From Bradyrhizobium sp. B124 (GTDB lineage: Bacteria; Pseudomonadota; Alphaproteobacteria; Rhizobiales; Xanthobacteraceae), in contig NZ_CP152413.1 in assembly GCF_038967635.1 (NCBI RefSeq), positions 5,584,001 to 5,648,000 on the forward strand: DNA of 64,000 nt. The letters run 5' to 3'. Each line of letters starts with the position of its first letter. Positions within the stretch are counted from its first letter, which is position 1. The notes under the pieces are model-generated. The model ran no database searches, was not told the origin of the DNA, and was given only the letters and a program-made list of their open reading frames with translations. Shown piece after piece: positions 28,064 to 37,357 of the stretch. The translations under genes and the position numbers were made by a program.

Positions 28064-28549
28064 TCATTTGTCGCGGATCATCAGCAGCGCAGGCCCATCA
28101 GGCGTATCGACCATTCCGGCCTCCCGAAAGCCCGCTTTCGCATAGGCACGCACGGCACGCGCATTGGCCGGATCGGGATCGGTGACGATGCGTGGTGCGC
28201 CTCGCGCCAGCCGGTCGTCGACAAAGGCGCGGATCAGCGCCGAGCCGTGACCACCCACCATCATGTCGGGCGCGCCGATGAAGAGATCGATGCCGCGGGT
28301 GCCTTCCGGTTGCTTGCCGAAGCCGGAATTCCACGCCGTCAGGTCGTAGCACTGGATGTAACCGAAATCGTTGCCCTCGGCGGCAACGATGAACTGGTCC
28401 ATCGCCGGCTCGTCGAGGTCGCCGCTGACGAGCGCATATTGCTCGGCCGGATCGCCCCACCACTCCCTGACATGCGGCAACGCCAGCCACTGCCTGATCT
28501 GCGGCAGGTCGGCTGTCGTCATCGGGCGGAAACGATAGGGGCCGGCCAT
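28064..28549 (-). CDS. GNAT-family N-acetyltransferase, AAC(6')-like
   Basis: A 161-residue acetyltransferase. It starts YRFRPMTTADLPQIRQWLALPHVREWWGD, has the PEGTRGIDLFIGAPDMMVGGHGSALIRAF motif (the acetyl-CoA loop is GGHGSA) and ends in NARAVRAYAKAGFREAGMV. This pattern is shared by aminoglycoside 6'-acetyltransferase-like and siderophore-type GNATs; the substrate is unknown and resistance should not be assumed. It is two bases from the hslV stop, so it is probably co-transcribed with hslV, and it separates hslV from hslU. Confidence 0.85.
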   Translation of the reverse strand: MAGPYRFRPMTTADLPQIRQWLALPHVREWWGDPAEQYALVSGDLDEPAMDQFIVAAEGNDFGYIQCYDLTAWNSGFGKQPEGTRGIDLFIGAPDMMVGGHGSALIRAFVDDRLARGAPRIVTDPDPANARAVRAYAKAGFREAGMVDTPDGPALLMIRDK

Positions 28550-28551
28550 GC

Positions 28552-29109
28552 TCAGCCGCCGATCGTCTCGATCGTCACGTTCCGGTTGGTGTAGACGCAG
28601 ATATCGGCGGCGATATCCAGCGCGCGGCGCACGATGGTCTCGGCGTCCTTGTCGGTATCGACCAGCGCCCGGGCCGCGGCGAGGGCGTAGTTGCCGCCGG
28701 AGCCGATCGCCATGACCCCGGATTCGGGCTCCAGCACGTCGCCGGTGCCGGTCAGCACCAGGGAAACGTCCTTGTCGGCCACGATCATCATGGCTTCCAG
28801 CCGGCGCAGATAGCGGTCGGTCCGCCAGTCCTTGGCGAGCTCGACGGCCGCCCGGGTCAGCTGCCCCGGATATTGCTCCAGCTTGCTTTCCAGCCGCTCG
28901 AACAGGGTGAAGGCGTCGGCGGTGGCGCCGGCAAAGCCGCCGATCACGTCGCCCTTGCCGATCCGGCGGACCTTCTTGGCATTGGCCTTGATCACGGTCT
29001 GGCCGATCGAGACCTGCCCGTCACCGCCGATCACCACCTTGCCGCCCTTGCGGACCGTGCAGATCGTGGTGCCATGCCAGACCGGCAGCTCATTTTGGGA
29101 TGCTTGCAT
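28552..29109 (-). CDS. hslV: HslV peptidase subunit of the HslVU protease
   Basis: A 185-residue Ntn-hydrolase forming a double hexameric ring. The catalytic N-terminal Thr is in [11 protein letters not shown], exposed after removal of a leader of about 13 residues, longer than the single Met of E. coli Hsl[36 protein letters not shown] and [18 protein letters not shown] are family-typical. It degrades proteins unfolded by HslU. ATG at 29109; divergent from hisB across 182 bases that must hold both promoters. Confidence 0.96.
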   Translation of the reverse strand: MQASQNELPVWHGTTICTVRKGGKVVIGGDGQVSIGQTVIKANAKKVRRIGKGDVIGGFAGATADAFTLFERLESKLEQYPGQLTRAAVELAKDWRTDRYLRRLEAMMIVADKDVSLVLTGTGDVLEPESGVMAIGSGGNYALAAARALVDTDKDAETIVRRALDIAADICVYTNRNVTIETIGG

Positions 29110-29291
29110 AGGTTACCTCTCTTCCGGGCAGATTTAGGCGGTCGGGCAGGGGGTTACAATCAGGCGATTTAGCAAGGAATTTGGGTCACCATGGCCCGAA
29201 GTTAGGGCGTTTCGGGGTCATCCCGCAGTAGCGAAGGTGACATCAGCCTGTTAAAAGACCGGCGTTTTCGGCACGGGAAAGCTTAATCTTC

Positions 29292-29885
29292 ATGCGCACG
29301 GCAACCATCAAGCGCAAGACCAAGGAGACCGACATCGAGGTGACGGTCAACCTCGACGGAGCAGGCGTATCCACGGTTTCGACCGGGATCGGCTTCTTCG
29401 ACCATATGCTCGACCTCCTGGCCCGGCATTCGCGCATCGACATCACGGTGAAGGCGGATGGCGATCTCCATGTCGATTACCACCACACCACCGAAGACGT
29501 CGGAATCGCGCTCGGGCAGGCCGTGAAGCAGGCGCTCGGCAACATGGCCGGCATCACCCGCTACGCCTCGATCCATATGCCGATGGACGAGACGCTGTCG
29601 CGCGTCGTGATCGACATTTCCGGCCGCCCGGTGCTGGTGTTCAAGGTCGAGTTCCCGCGCGACAAGATCGGCGAGTTCGATACCGAGCTGGTGCGCGAGT
29701 GGTTCAACGCCTTCGCGATGAACGCCGGCGTGACTCTCCACGTCGAGACCCTATATGGCGAGAACAGCCATCATATCTCCGAATCCTGTTTCAAGGGTTT
29801 GGCGAGGGCACTCCGGACCGCAGTTGCGATCGATCCGCGTGCCCAGGGCGAAGTGCCCTCGACGAAGGGTCAGCTCGGCGGCTGA
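29292..29885 (+). CDS. hisB: Imidazoleglycerol-phosphate dehydratase
   Basis: A 197-residue manganese enzyme for the sixth step of histidine synthesis. The two metal-binding motifs are [16 protein letters not shown] and [13 protein letters not shown] near residues 37-80, repeated as FFx[19 protein letters not shown] in the second half. It is monofunctional, without the phosphatase domain of the E. coli protein. It opens the his cluster; the next gene is a DUF2628 protein rather than hisH. Confidence 0.97.
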   Translation: MRTATIKRKTKETDIEVTVNLDGAGVSTVSTGIGFFDHMLDLLARHSRIDITVKADGDLHVDYHHTTEDVGIALGQAVKQALGNMAGITRYASIHMPMDETLSRVVIDISGRPVLVFKVEFPRDKIGEFDTELVREWFNAFAMNAGVTLHVETLYGENSHHISESCFKGLARALRTAVAIDPRAQGEVPSTKGQLGG

Positions 29886-29891
29886 CCCCGG

Positions 29892-29938
29892 GAGCATGAT
29901 CCGGAAACGGTGGCACCGGTTTTCCCGGAGATCATGCG
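29892..29938. repeat. Palindromic repeat, GCATGATCCGGAAAC type
   Basis: GCATGATCCGGAAACGGTGG and CCGGTTTTCCCGGAGATCATGC form a stem-loop between hisB and the DUF2628 gene inside the his cluster. Confidence 0.78.
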
Positions 29939-29971
29939 GTAAGTAAAAGTCCATCCTCGGCGGAGCGTTCG

Positions 29972-30502
29972 ATGCCGGTCTATACAGTGCATGCCCCCGT
30001 GGCCAACGGCGCCGATCTCGCGGCGGCCGACAAGTTCGTCTTCGTGCGCGACGGCTTCCATTTCTGGGCCGCGGTCGCCGGTGTGATCTGGCTGGTCTGG
30101 CATCGGCTCTGGCTGGCGCTGATCGGCTGGCTGGTGCTGACCTTCGCGATCGATTTTGCGCTGGCCAAGCTCGGGATCGGCCGCGGCGCGATCTTGCTCG
30201 TCGACCTGGTGTTGATGGTGCTGATCGGGCTGGAGGCTGCGACATTGCAACGCTGGACGCTGTCGCGGCGCAAATGGCGCCAGCTCGACATCGTCGTGGC
30301 CGACAACGTGGAGGCTGCCGAGCGCCGCTTCTTTGAGCGCTGGACCGCGCGGCATCGCGGCGGCTTCAACGACCAGCGGTCTGTCGATCGCGGCGGACCG
30401 CCGCCGACCCGGGACGTTCCCGGTCAATCATTCTCGAAACCCCCGCCGATGCCGCAGGGCGGCATCATCGGATTGTTTCCAGAGCCAGGAGGATCGCGAT
30501 GA
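29972..30502 (+). CDS. DUF2628 small membrane protein in the his operon
   Basis: A 176-residue protein with the DUF2628 signature: MPVYTVHAP at the start, [12 protein letters not shown], then two to three membrane helices ([31 protein letters not shown] and [16 protein letters not shown]) and a cytoplasmic tail with [23 protein letters not shown]. Function is unknown. Its stop overlaps hisH by four bases, so it is translationally coupled to it, and it keeps this place between hisB and hisH in related rhizobia (from memory of the family's context). Confidence 0.87.
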   Translation: MPVYTVHAPVANGADLAAADKFVFVRDGFHFWAAVAGVIWLVWHRLWLALIGWLVLTFAIDFALAKLGIGRGAILLVDLVLMVLIGLEAATLQRWTLSRRKWRQLDIVVADNVEAAERRFFERWTARHRGGFNDQRSVDRGGPPPTRDVPGQSFSKPPPMPQGGIIGLFPEPGGSR

Positions 30503-31149
30503 CCGTTGCAATCATCGATTACGGCTCCGGCAATCTGCATTCGGCGGCAAAGGCCTTCGAGCGCGCCGCGCGCAGCATGCAGGACCCGCAAGCCATCAAG
30601 GTAACGCGCGATCCCGATGCGGTGTATCGCGCCGATCGGATCGTGCTGCCCGGCGTCGGCGCGTTCGCCGATTGCCGCCGCGGCGTCGATGCGGTCGACG
30701 GCATGCTGGAAGCGCTCACCGAGGCGGTGCGGGTCAAGGCGCGGCCGTTCTTCGGCATCTGCGTCGGCATGCAGCTGATGGCGACGCGCGGCAAGGAGCA
30801 CGTCATCACCGAAGGCTTCAACTGGATCGGCGGCGACGTCGTGAAGATCGAGCCGCGCGACGAGAGCCTGAAGGTCCCGCACATGGGCTGGAATACGCTC
30901 GACATGGTGCGCGAGCACCCGGTGCTGGAGCGGCTGCCGCTCGGGCCGAAGGGACGCCACGCCTATTTCGTGCACTCCTATCACCTCGCCGCCGCCAACG
31001 AGGCGGACGTGCTGGCGCGCGCCGACTACGGCGGGCCGGTGACCGCGATCGTCGGCAAGGACACCGCGATCGGCACCCAGTTTCACCCCGAGAAGAGCCA
31101 GCGCTTCGGCCTCGCTCTGATCTCCAACTTCTTGAAGTGGAAGCCGTGA
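30499..31149 (+). CDS. hisH: Imidazole glycerol phosphate synthase, glutaminase subunit
   Basis: A 216-residue class I glutamine amidotransferase that supplies ammonia to HisF. The start [13 protein letters not shown], the nucleophile in [11 protein letters not shown] and the His-Glu pair in [12 protein letters not shown] form the full triad. ATG at 30499 overlaps the DUF2628 stop, and the hisH stop overlaps the GTG of hisA by four bases, showing tight coupling. Confidence 0.97.
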   Translation: MTVAIIDYGSGNLHSAAKAFERAARSMQDPQAIKVTRDPDAVYRADRIVLPGVGAFADCRRGVDAVDGMLEALTEAVRVKARPFFGICVGMQLMATRGKEHVITEGFNWIGGDVVKIEPRDESLKVPHMGWNTLDMVREHPVLERLPLGPKGRHAYFVHSYHLAAANEADVLARADYGGPVTAIVGKDTAIGTQFHPEKSQRFGLALISNFLKWKP

Positions 31150-31877
31150 TTCTCTTTCCAGCGGTTGATCTGAAGAACGGCCAGTGCGTGCGCCTGGAGC
31201 AGGGCGACATGGCGCGCGCCACTGTGTTCAATCTCGATCCGGCGGCGCAGGCTAAGAGCTTCGCCGCGCAGGGCTTCGAATATCTCCACGTCGTCGATCT
31301 CGACGGTGCCTTCGCCGGCAAGCCGATGAATGCGCATGCGGTGGAGGCGATGCTGAAGGCCGTCACCATGCCGGTGCAGCTCGGCGGCGGCATCCGCGAC
31401 CTCAAGACCATCGAGGCCTGGCTCGACAAGGGCATCACCCGCGTCATCATCGGCACAGCGGCGGTGCGCGATCCGGATCTGGTGAAGGGCGCCGCCAAGA
31501 AATTCCCCGGCCGCGTCGCCGTGGGCCTCGATGCGCGCGACGGCAAGGTCGCGGTCGAGGGCTGGGCCGAGACCTCGCATGTGACCGCGCTCGAGATCGC
31601 GCAGCGCTTCGAGGACGCCGGCGTCGCCGCGATCATCTTCACCGACATCGCCCGCGACGGCCTGCTCAAGGGCCTCAACCTCGACGCCACGATCGCCCTC
31701 GCCGACCGCATCTCGATTCCGGTGATCGCCTCCGGCGGCTTTGCCTCGATCGACGACGTCAAGGCGTTGCTGGAGCCGCGTGCCAACAAGCTCGCCGGCG
31801 CCATCGTCGGCCGCGCGCTCTACGACGGACGGCTTGATCCCGCCGCCGCGCTCAAGCTGATCCGCAGCGCGGCTTAG
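31146..31877 (+). CDS. hisA: ProFAR isomerase (HisA)
   Basis: A 243-residue TIM-barrel isomerase for the fourth step of histidine synthesis. [20 protein letters not shown] carries the catalytic Asp near residue 8, and [15 protein letters not shown] [18 protein letters not shown] and [13 protein letters not shown] (second Asp) follow. GTG at 31146 is the start since it gives the conserved N-terminus; the longer open frame upstream belongs to a shadow of hisH. The stop is eleven bases before hisF. Confidence 0.97.
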   Translation: MILFPAVDLKNGQCVRLEQGDMARATVFNLDPAAQAKSFAAQGFEYLHVVDLDGAFAGKPMNAHAVEAMLKAVTMPVQLGGGIRDLKTIEAWLDKGITRVIIGTAAVRDPDLVKGAAKKFPGRVAVGLDARDGKVAVEGWAETSHVTALEIAQRFEDAGVAAIIFTDIARDGLLKGLNLDATIALADRISIPVIASGGFASIDDVKALLEPRANKLAGAIVGRALYDGRLDPAAALKLIRSAA

Positions 31878-31888
31878 GAGACAGAGAC

Positions 31889-32665
31889 ATGTTCAAGGTT
31901 CGTGTGATCCCCTGTCTCGACGTCAAGGACGGGCGCGTGGTCAAGGGCGTCAACTTCGTCGATTTGCGCGACGCCGGCGATCCGGTCGAGGCCGCGATCG
32001 CCTATGACGCCGCCGGCGCCGACGAGCTCACCTTCCTCGACATCACCGCCACCCATGAGAACCGCGGCATCATGCTGGATGTGGTGCGGCGGACGGCGGA
32101 GGCCTGCTTCATGCCGCTGACCGTGGGCGGCGGCGTCCGCACCGTCGACGACATCAAGACCCTGCTGCGGTCCGGCGCCGACAAGGTCTCGATCAATTCC
32201 GCGGCCGTCAGCCGCCGCGAATTCGTCAAGGAGGCGGCCGAGAAGTACGGCGAGCAATGCATCGTGGTCGCGATCGACGCCAAGCGGGTCAAGCGCGCCG
32301 GCGGCTCGGAGCGCTGGGAGATCTTCACCCATGGTGGGCGTAATGCCACCGGGATCGATGCCATCGAATATGCCCAGGAGGTCGTCGCGCTCGGCGCCGG
32401 CGAAATCCTGCTGACCTCGATGGACCGGGACGGCACGAGGCAGGGCTTTGACCTGCCGCTGACCCGGGCGATCGCGGACAGTCTTCCCGTACCGGTCATC
32501 GCGTCCGGTGGCGTCGGCAATCTCGATCATTTGGTCGATGGCGTCCGCGAGGGTCATGCCACCGGCGTGCTGGCCGCCTCGATCTTCCACTTCGGGGAAT
32601 TTACCATCCGCCAGGCCAAGGATCACATGGTGCGCGCCGGCCTGCCGATGCGCCTCGATCCTTAG
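31889..32665 (+). CDS. hisF: Imidazole glycerol phosphate synthase, cyclase subunit
   Basis: A 258-residue TIM barrel that joins HisH-derived ammonia to PRFAR, giving IGP and [25 protein letters not shown] contains catalytic Asp near residue 11, and the second is in [22 protein letters not shown] and [15 protein letters not shown] are also typical. An AGGAGA site lies ahead of ATG 31889. Confidence 0.97.
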   Translation: MFKVRVIPCLDVKDGRVVKGVNFVDLRDAGDPVEAAIAYDAAGADELTFLDITATHENRGIMLDVVRRTAEACFMPLTVGGGVRTVDDIKTLLRSGADKVSINSAAVSRREFVKEAAEKYGEQCIVVAIDAKRVKRAGGSERWEIFTHGGRNATGIDAIEYAQEVVALGAGEILLTSMDRDGTRQGFDLPLTRAIADSLPVPVIASGGVGNLDHLVDGVREGHATGVLAASIFHFGEFTIRQAKDHMVRAGLPMRLDP

Positions 32666-32667
32666 TG

Positions 32668-32713
32668 CGTGGTCCGGAATAGTGGAGACGGGTTTTCCGA
32701 AAAGACCAAGCTC
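32668..32713. repeat. Degenerate palindromic repeat of the GCATGATCCGGAAAA type
   Basis: GTGGTCCGGAATAGTGGAGACGGGTTTTCCGAAAAGACCAAGCTC between hisF and hisE keeps the stem pattern of the family with several changes. (Described here in outline: arms TGGTCCGGAA and TTTTCCGA...GACCA.). Confidence 0.6.
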
Positions 32714-32810
32714 AAACAGAGTGGTTGGGGACTCCTTGTCACAAAAATGCTAAGCCCCCACCTAGGGATGGCACCAAAGCGGTGCCGGTGCGCATGCTTG
32801 AGTTGAGTTG

Positions 32811-33134
32811 ATGTCGCGTTTCACGGTCCACGATCTGGCTGCCACCATCGACGCCCGCGCTGCAACGGGCGGCGAGGCGTCCTATACCCGCAAGCTGCTC
32901 GACAAGGGCGCGGAGCATTGCGCCAAGAAATTGGGCGAGGAAGCGGTCGAGACCGTGATCGCCGCGGTCGGGAATGACCGTGATCATCTCATCGCGGAAA
33001 GTGCCGATCTGGTGTTTCATCTGCTGGTTCTGTTGAAGTCACGCGGCGTGAAGCTGGAGGATGTCGAGGCCGCGCTGGAGAAGCGCACCTCGATGTCGGG
33101 ACTGGAAGAGAAGGCGTCGCGCAAGCGCGACTAG
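32811..33134 (+). CDS. hisE: Phosphoribosyl-ATP diphosphatase
   Basis: A 107-residue all-alpha pyrophosphohydrolase for the second step of histidine synthesis. [28 protein letters not shown] and [14 protein letters not shown] carry the acidic metal-binding residues of the MazG-like fold. ATG at 32811 is preferred to the TTG three bases earlier. It is followed 38 bases on by coaA, a common pairing in rhizobia. Confidence 0.96.
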   Translation: MSRFTVHDLAATIDARAATGGEASYTRKLLDKGAEHCAKKLGEEAVETVIAAVGNDRDHLIAESADLVFHLLVLLKSRGVKLEDVEAALEKRTSMSGLEEKASRKRD

Positions 33135-33172
33135 CGCACATGATCGAGCGCATTGATGAGAGGGGCGGCCTC

Positions 33173-34129
33173 ATGGACATCCGGGCACCAGATCAACAAT
33201 ACAACCCCTACCGCACCTTCACGCGCCAGCAATGGTCGCATTTGCGCGACGATACGCCGATGACGCTCGAGCCGGGCGAGTTCGACCGCCTGCGTTCGAT
33301 GCACGACCGCCTCGATTTGCAGGAGGTCGAGGACATCTACCTGCCGCTGTCGCGACTGCTCTCCATTTATGTCGATGCGACCCAGCGGCTGTATTATTCG
33401 CAGCGCCAGTTCCTCAACATCCGCGACCGCAAGATGCCCTATATCGTCGGCGTCGCCGGCTCCGTCGCGGTCGGCAAGTCGACCACGGCCCGCGTGCTGC
33501 AGGCGCTGTTGGCGCGCTGGTCACCGCGGCCGAAGGTCGACCTGATCACGACCGACGGTTTCCTGTTTCCGAATGCCGTGCTCGAGCGGCAGGGCATCAT
33601 GCAGAAGAAGGGCTTTCCTGAGAGCTACGACCTGCCGACCCTGCTGTCGTTCCTCAGCGACATCAAGGCGGGACGGCGCCGCGTGCGTGCGCCGGTCTAT
33701 TCGCATCTGACCTATGACATCGTGCCGAACAAATGGGTCGAGATCGATCAGCCCGACATCCTGATCGTCGAGGGCGTCAACGTACTGCAGACCGGGCGGC
33801 TGCCGCGCGACGGCAAGGCGGTGCCGTTCGTTTCCGACTTCTTCGATTTCTCGGTCTATATCGACGCCGACGAGTCCGCGCTGCGGCAGTGGTACATCAA
33901 GCGCTTCCTGGCGCTGCGCGACACCGCGTTCACCGATCCAAGGTCCTACTTCCACCGCTATGCGCTGCTGTCGGACGAGGAAGCGACGGCAACCGCGATC
34001 GCGATCTGGGAGCGCACCAACCTCGCCAATCTCGAGGACAACATCCTGCCGACCCGGCCGCGCGCGACGCTGATCCTGAAGAAGGGCGCCGACCACGTGG
34101 TGCAGTCGGTCGCGCTGCGCCGGCTGTAA
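33173..34129 (+). CDS. coaA: Type I pantothenate kinase
   Basis: A 318-residue kinase for the first and controlled step of CoA synthesis. The start region [15 protein letters not shown], Walker [21 protein letters not shown] and [30 protein letters not shown] are diagnostic, as is [12 protein letters not shown] at 33173 has a GAGAGGGG site upstream and gives the family length (E. coli 316); the ATG at 33140 lacks such a site. It ends the hisB-coaA run and converges on the histidine kinase gene. Confidence 0.96.
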   Translation: MDIRAPDQQYNPYRTFTRQQWSHLRDDTPMTLEPGEFDRLRSMHDRLDLQEVEDIYLPLSRLLSIYVDATQRLYYSQRQFLNIRDRKMPYIVGVAGSVAVGKSTTARVLQALLARWSPRPKVDLITTDGFLFPNAVLERQGIMQKKGFPESYDLPTLLSFLSDIKAGRRRVRAPVYSHLTYDIVPNKWVEIDQPDILIVEGVNVLQTGRLPRDGKAVPFVSDFFDFSVYIDADESALRQWYIKRFLALRDTAFTDPRSYFHRYALLSDEEATATAIAIWERTNLANLEDNILPTRPRATLILKKGADHVVQSVALRRL

Positions 34130-34163
34130 GTTCTGACCCGCTAAAAGCTGACCACATCAGTTG

Positions 34164-34303
34164 TGTCGTCCCGGCCAAGTGCGCAATTGCGCACGGGGGG
34201 CCGGGACCCATACGCCGCCGGCCCTTGCAAAAGGCACGCGGAGAGACGGTCGTTCACCAATTAACATTCGTGGTTATGGGTCCCGGCCTTCGCCGGGACG
34301 ACG
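34164..34303. repeat. Palindromic intergenic repeat, GTCGTCCCGG...GGGACGAC type
   Basis: Outer arms GTCGTCCCGG and CCGGGACGAC with inner GGGACCCATA/TATGGGTCCC lie between convergent coaA and the kinase gene. A nested GTGCGCAATTGCGCAC palindrome sits in the left arm. Confidence 0.82.
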
Positions 34304-34318
34304 CGGAGTTTGCGGCCA

Positions 34319-36604
34319 CTACGCCGCGACATGCCGCGCAGCGGCCAGGCCTGCTAGCGCTTCTTCCAGCTTCTCGCGGTCGAGTGGCTTGATCAGGAAG
34401 CCATCCATGCCGGCTTCGAAGCAGGCGTAGCGATCCTCCACCAGCGTGTTGGCGGTCAGCGCCAGGATCGGCGTCCGGCGTCCGGACTGGCCGGCCAGCC
34501 CGCCGGACTCGTGGGCGCGGATCTGCTTGGTGGTCTCGATGCCGTTGAGGCGCGGCATCTGGATGTCCATCAGCACGAGATCATAGGGCGTGCCGGCCGA
34601 CGTCGCCGAGAGCCAGGATTCCATCGCCTGCTCGCCATTGGTGGTGATGACGACGCTGTGGCCGAGCCGGGCGAGCAGCGAGCGCATCAGGAGCGCGTTG
34701 ATCTCATTGTCTTCTGCAACCAGGATCGTGAGCCCTAGCGGCGCGGCCGCCGGCGCAGTGGGCGCGGACTCAGTGACTGTCTCGATTGCAGGGCTTGGCG
34801 TAACAAGACTTGGCGTCACAAGGCTTGGTGCGGCGATTTCGGGTGACGCGGTCAGGCGCGCGGCGAGCGACGACGCACGCAGCGGCTTGACCAGATAGCC
34901 GGTGAATGCGGCCGTCTCGGAAGCCGAAAGGTCCTGCCGCGTCGCCGGCGTGACCATCACGATCCGATGGGTTGCGTGGATGCGAGCAGCGTTGGCGAAC
35001 GTCTCGATCGTCGGCGTGCCGAGCGTGTGATCGATCAGCACCGTGTGCCAGCTCCGCTCCGGCAGCAAGGCCTTGGCGACATCGGCATCCGACACGATGC
35101 AGGTCTGCGCGCCCCAGCGTTGCAGCCGCCGCGAGATCAGCGAGGCCTCGATGCTGTGCGGCGCGATCAGCATGATCGATTGCCCGGCGAGGTCGGGCGC
35201 GGTGAAGCCGTTGGCCTCGCCGGTGTCGGCAGCAACGAGCGGAATCGAGACCTCGAAGGTCGAGCCCGCGCCCGGCGTGCTTGCGAGCGAGATCCGGCCG
35301 CCCATTCGCTTGACGATGCGATCGCTGATCGAGAGGCCGAGCCCGGTGCCGCCATAGCTGCGCGCGATGCGGTCGTCGGCCTGCTCGAATTCCCGGAAGA
35401 TGCGCTGCTGCGCTTCCGGTGCGATGCCGATGCCGGTGTCGCGAACCAGGAAGCTGATCTCGTTCGGCCAGATGCCGGGCTCGACGATCAGCGCCACGCC
35501 GCCGGTCGCGGTGAACTTGATGGCGTTGCCGGCGAGATTGAGCAGCACCTGGCGCAGCCGCGCGGCGTCGCCGGTCACCTGCATCGGCAACCGCTCGTCG
35601 ACATAGGCGGCGATCTCGATGCCCTTGGCCTCCGCGCGCGGCGCCAGCAATTCGGTGATCTCCTCGATCAGGCCGGACAGCGCGAAGGCGCGGTGTTCGA
35701 GATCGATCTTGCCGGCTTCGATCTTGGAATAGTCGAGCAGCTCCTCGATCAGCGCGAGCAGCGCGTCGCCGGAGGTCTTGACCGCCTTGACGTAGGTGGT
35801 CTGCTCCGGCGTCAGCTGGGTGTCCATCAGCAGTCCGCTCATGCCGATGATGCCGTTCAGCGGGGTGCGGATCTCGTGGCTTGCCATCGCGAGGAAGCGC
35901 GACTTGGCGCGGTTGGCGGCATCGGCCTGGTCGCGGGCTTCGGCCAGCGCGCGCTCGCTCTCGGTGCGGTCGGTGACGTCGCGGCCGACGCTCTGCATCT
36001 CCGCCGGCGCGCCGGCATCGTTGCGCACGAGGCCCTCGCGCCAGGCGATCCAGCGCGGCCCGTGCGGTCCCTCGATCTTCTGGTCGTAGACCCGCGTGCC
36101 GTTGGATTCGAGCGCGGTGTCGCCCTGCTCGAGCACCTTGAGGGTAGCGGTGCTGCCGATCAATTCGCCGCGCGGGATCTGCGCCAGCGCGCAATAAGCG
36201 TCGTTGGCATAGGTGATGAGGCCGTCGAGGTCGCGCAGCACGATCAAATCGTCCTGCGCCTCGAACAGGGTGGAGGCGCGCTGTTCGGCCTCCTGCAGTT
36301 CCCAGTTGCGATCGGCCATCGCCTCATTGTGCATGACGATGGTGCGCAACCTTCTGCGCATCAGCCGCAACCGGATGCCGAGCGTCACGATCCAGAGACA
36401 GGCGAGCGCGAACAGGAAGCTGACGCCGATCGCGAATATATTGGGATCGTAGCCGCTGTGGCTCGAGAGCGCGCCGGAAATGAACCCGAAGGCGCCGCCG
36501 AATGCGACGGAAAAGATCGTGAAGGAACGGACGATCGTCGCAACCCAGGAATGGCGCCGCAGGAAGCGGCGAAGGCGCAACTTGATCCGGAAGAAACGCC
36601 CCAT
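34319..36604 (-). CDS. Hybrid sensor histidine kinase with two receiver domains
   Basis: About 761 residues: two N-terminal membrane helices ([20 protein letters not shown] and [21 protein letters not shown]), a PAS domain ([23 protein letters not shown]), HisKA with [11 protein letters not shown], HATPase_c ([32 protein letters not shown]), then two receivers. The first receiver is degenerate, lacking the acidic pair though keeping D and K; the second ([20 protein letters not shown]) looks active. The linker holds a small PSLVT tandem repeat. ATG at 36604 has AGGA ten bases upstream; GTG at 36655 is an alternative. The signal and output partner are unknown. Confidence 0.93.
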   Translation of the reverse strand: MGRFFRIKLRLRRFLRRHSWVATIVRSFTIFSVAFGGAFGFISGALSSHSGYDPNIFAIGVSFLFALACLWIVTLGIRLRLMRRRLRTIVMHNEAMADRNWELQEAEQRASTLFEAQDDLIVLRDLDGLITYANDAYCALAQIPRGELIGSTATLKVLEQGDTALESNGTRVYDQKIEGPHGPRWIAWREGLVRNDAGAPAEMQSVGRDVTDRTESERALAEARDQADAANRAKSRFLAMASHEIRTPLNGIIGMSGLLMDTQLTPEQTTYVKAVKTSGDALLALIEELLDYSKIEAGKIDLEHRAFALSGLIEEITELLAPRAEAKGIEIAAYVDERLPMQVTGDAARLRQVLLNLAGNAIKFTATGGVALIVEPGIWPNEISFLVRDTGIGIAPEAQQRIFREFEQADDRIARSYGGTGLGLSISDRIVKRMGGRISLASTPGAGSTFEVSIPLVAADTGEANGFTAPDLAGQSIMLIAPHSIEASLISRRLQRWGAQTCIVSDADVAKALLPERSWHTVLIDHTLGTPTIETFANAARIHATHRIVMVTPATRQDLSASETAAFTGYLVKPLRASSLAARLTASPEIAAPSLVTPSLVTPSPAIETVTESAPTAPAAAPLGLTILVAEDNEINALLMRSLLARLGHSVVITTNGEQAMESWLSATSAGTPYDLVLMDIQMPRLNGIETTKQIRAHESGGLAGQSGRRTPILALTANTLVEDRYACFEAGMDGFLIKPLDREKLEEALAGLAAARHVAA

Positions 36605-36707
36605 CAATGGTGGTCCTGAGAGTGCCCGATCTGGCGATGAGGATGCGTCGGCCACCTTGAAAAGTGCTTGAGGTTGGTGGCCGTTTCGCGCCGCCCTCGG
36701 AACAGGG

Positions 36708-37226
36708 TTAGCGGGAGGTTAACTCCGCCACTGTCTGGTCGCGGAAGCGCGCGTGCGGCGCGAGCGATGCCGCTTCGAGACGGCGGTGTCCGCCGCGGGC
36801 GCTGACGATCAGCGCCGCGGCGTCGCGCGCCGAGAACGTCTTCGACTGCACGTAGACGCCGTAATCGAACGGACCGTCATGGGAAAGATAGATGATCGGG
36901 CCGGTTGCGGTCGGCGCGCCGGAAATCCCGATCAGCTGCGGCACGGCGTTGCTTTCGCAGGCGCCGGCCTCGGCATCGTCGATGTCGTCGATCATCGTGA
37001 AGTCGGCGGCCTCGGCGCTGTCGGCGATCCGGACCCGGACGGTGGCAAGGCTGGGGTCGTCGGTGAAGCTGACGTGAAGCTGCGCCTGCCAGGGGACCGA
37101 TGCGATCTGCATCGTGGCGCCGCCGACCTCGATGCAGGGCCCAGGACCCGGCAGGAATTCAGCGCGGGCGAATACCGCGGCCACGGCAAGGGGGACCACC
37201 GAGGCCAGAACCTTCATACGCAACAT
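36708..37226 (-). CDS. Secreted protein of unknown function
   Basis: A 172-residue protein with an N-terminal signal peptide (MKVLASVVPLAVAAVFARA) and a mature part having two Cys residues (GPCIEVG and GACESN) that may form a disulphide. GPIIYLSHDGPFDYGVYVQSKTFSARDAAALIVSARGG is the most structured-looking stretch. No family was recognised. ATG at 37226 or 37217 could serve as start. It lies between the hybrid kinase and yifB on the same strand. Confidence 0.7.
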   Translation of the reverse strand: MLRMKVLASVVPLAVAAVFARAEFLPGPGPCIEVGGATMQIASVPWQAQLHVSFTDDPSLATVRVRIADSAEAADFTMIDDIDDAEAGACESNAVPQLIGISGAPTATGPIIYLSHDGPFDYGVYVQSKTFSARDAAALIVSARGGHRRLEAASLAPHARFRDQTVAELTSR

Positions 37227-37357
37227 GACACAACTCGCTCGACCCAAGCTTGCCGCGGATCGCGGTGCTTATGGTTTGCGGAGCGTAAATGAGAGTGGTT
37301 ACCGTCGTGTTGACGCGGATGATTCCGGCATGAATCGGGACAGTGCTCCGGTTCGAG

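Noticed and set aside
28064..28549. Calling the GNAT gene an aminoglycoside resistance gene
   Set aside because: The AAC(6')-like pattern is shared by many acetyltransferases of other function, and the housekeeping context gives no support for resistance.
34967..36619. A 550-codon open frame antisense to the hybrid kinase
   Set aside because: Low-complexity composition (Gly, Arg, Ala, Asp, Leu) with no start signal and no protein family; the kinase on the other strand has complete motifs.
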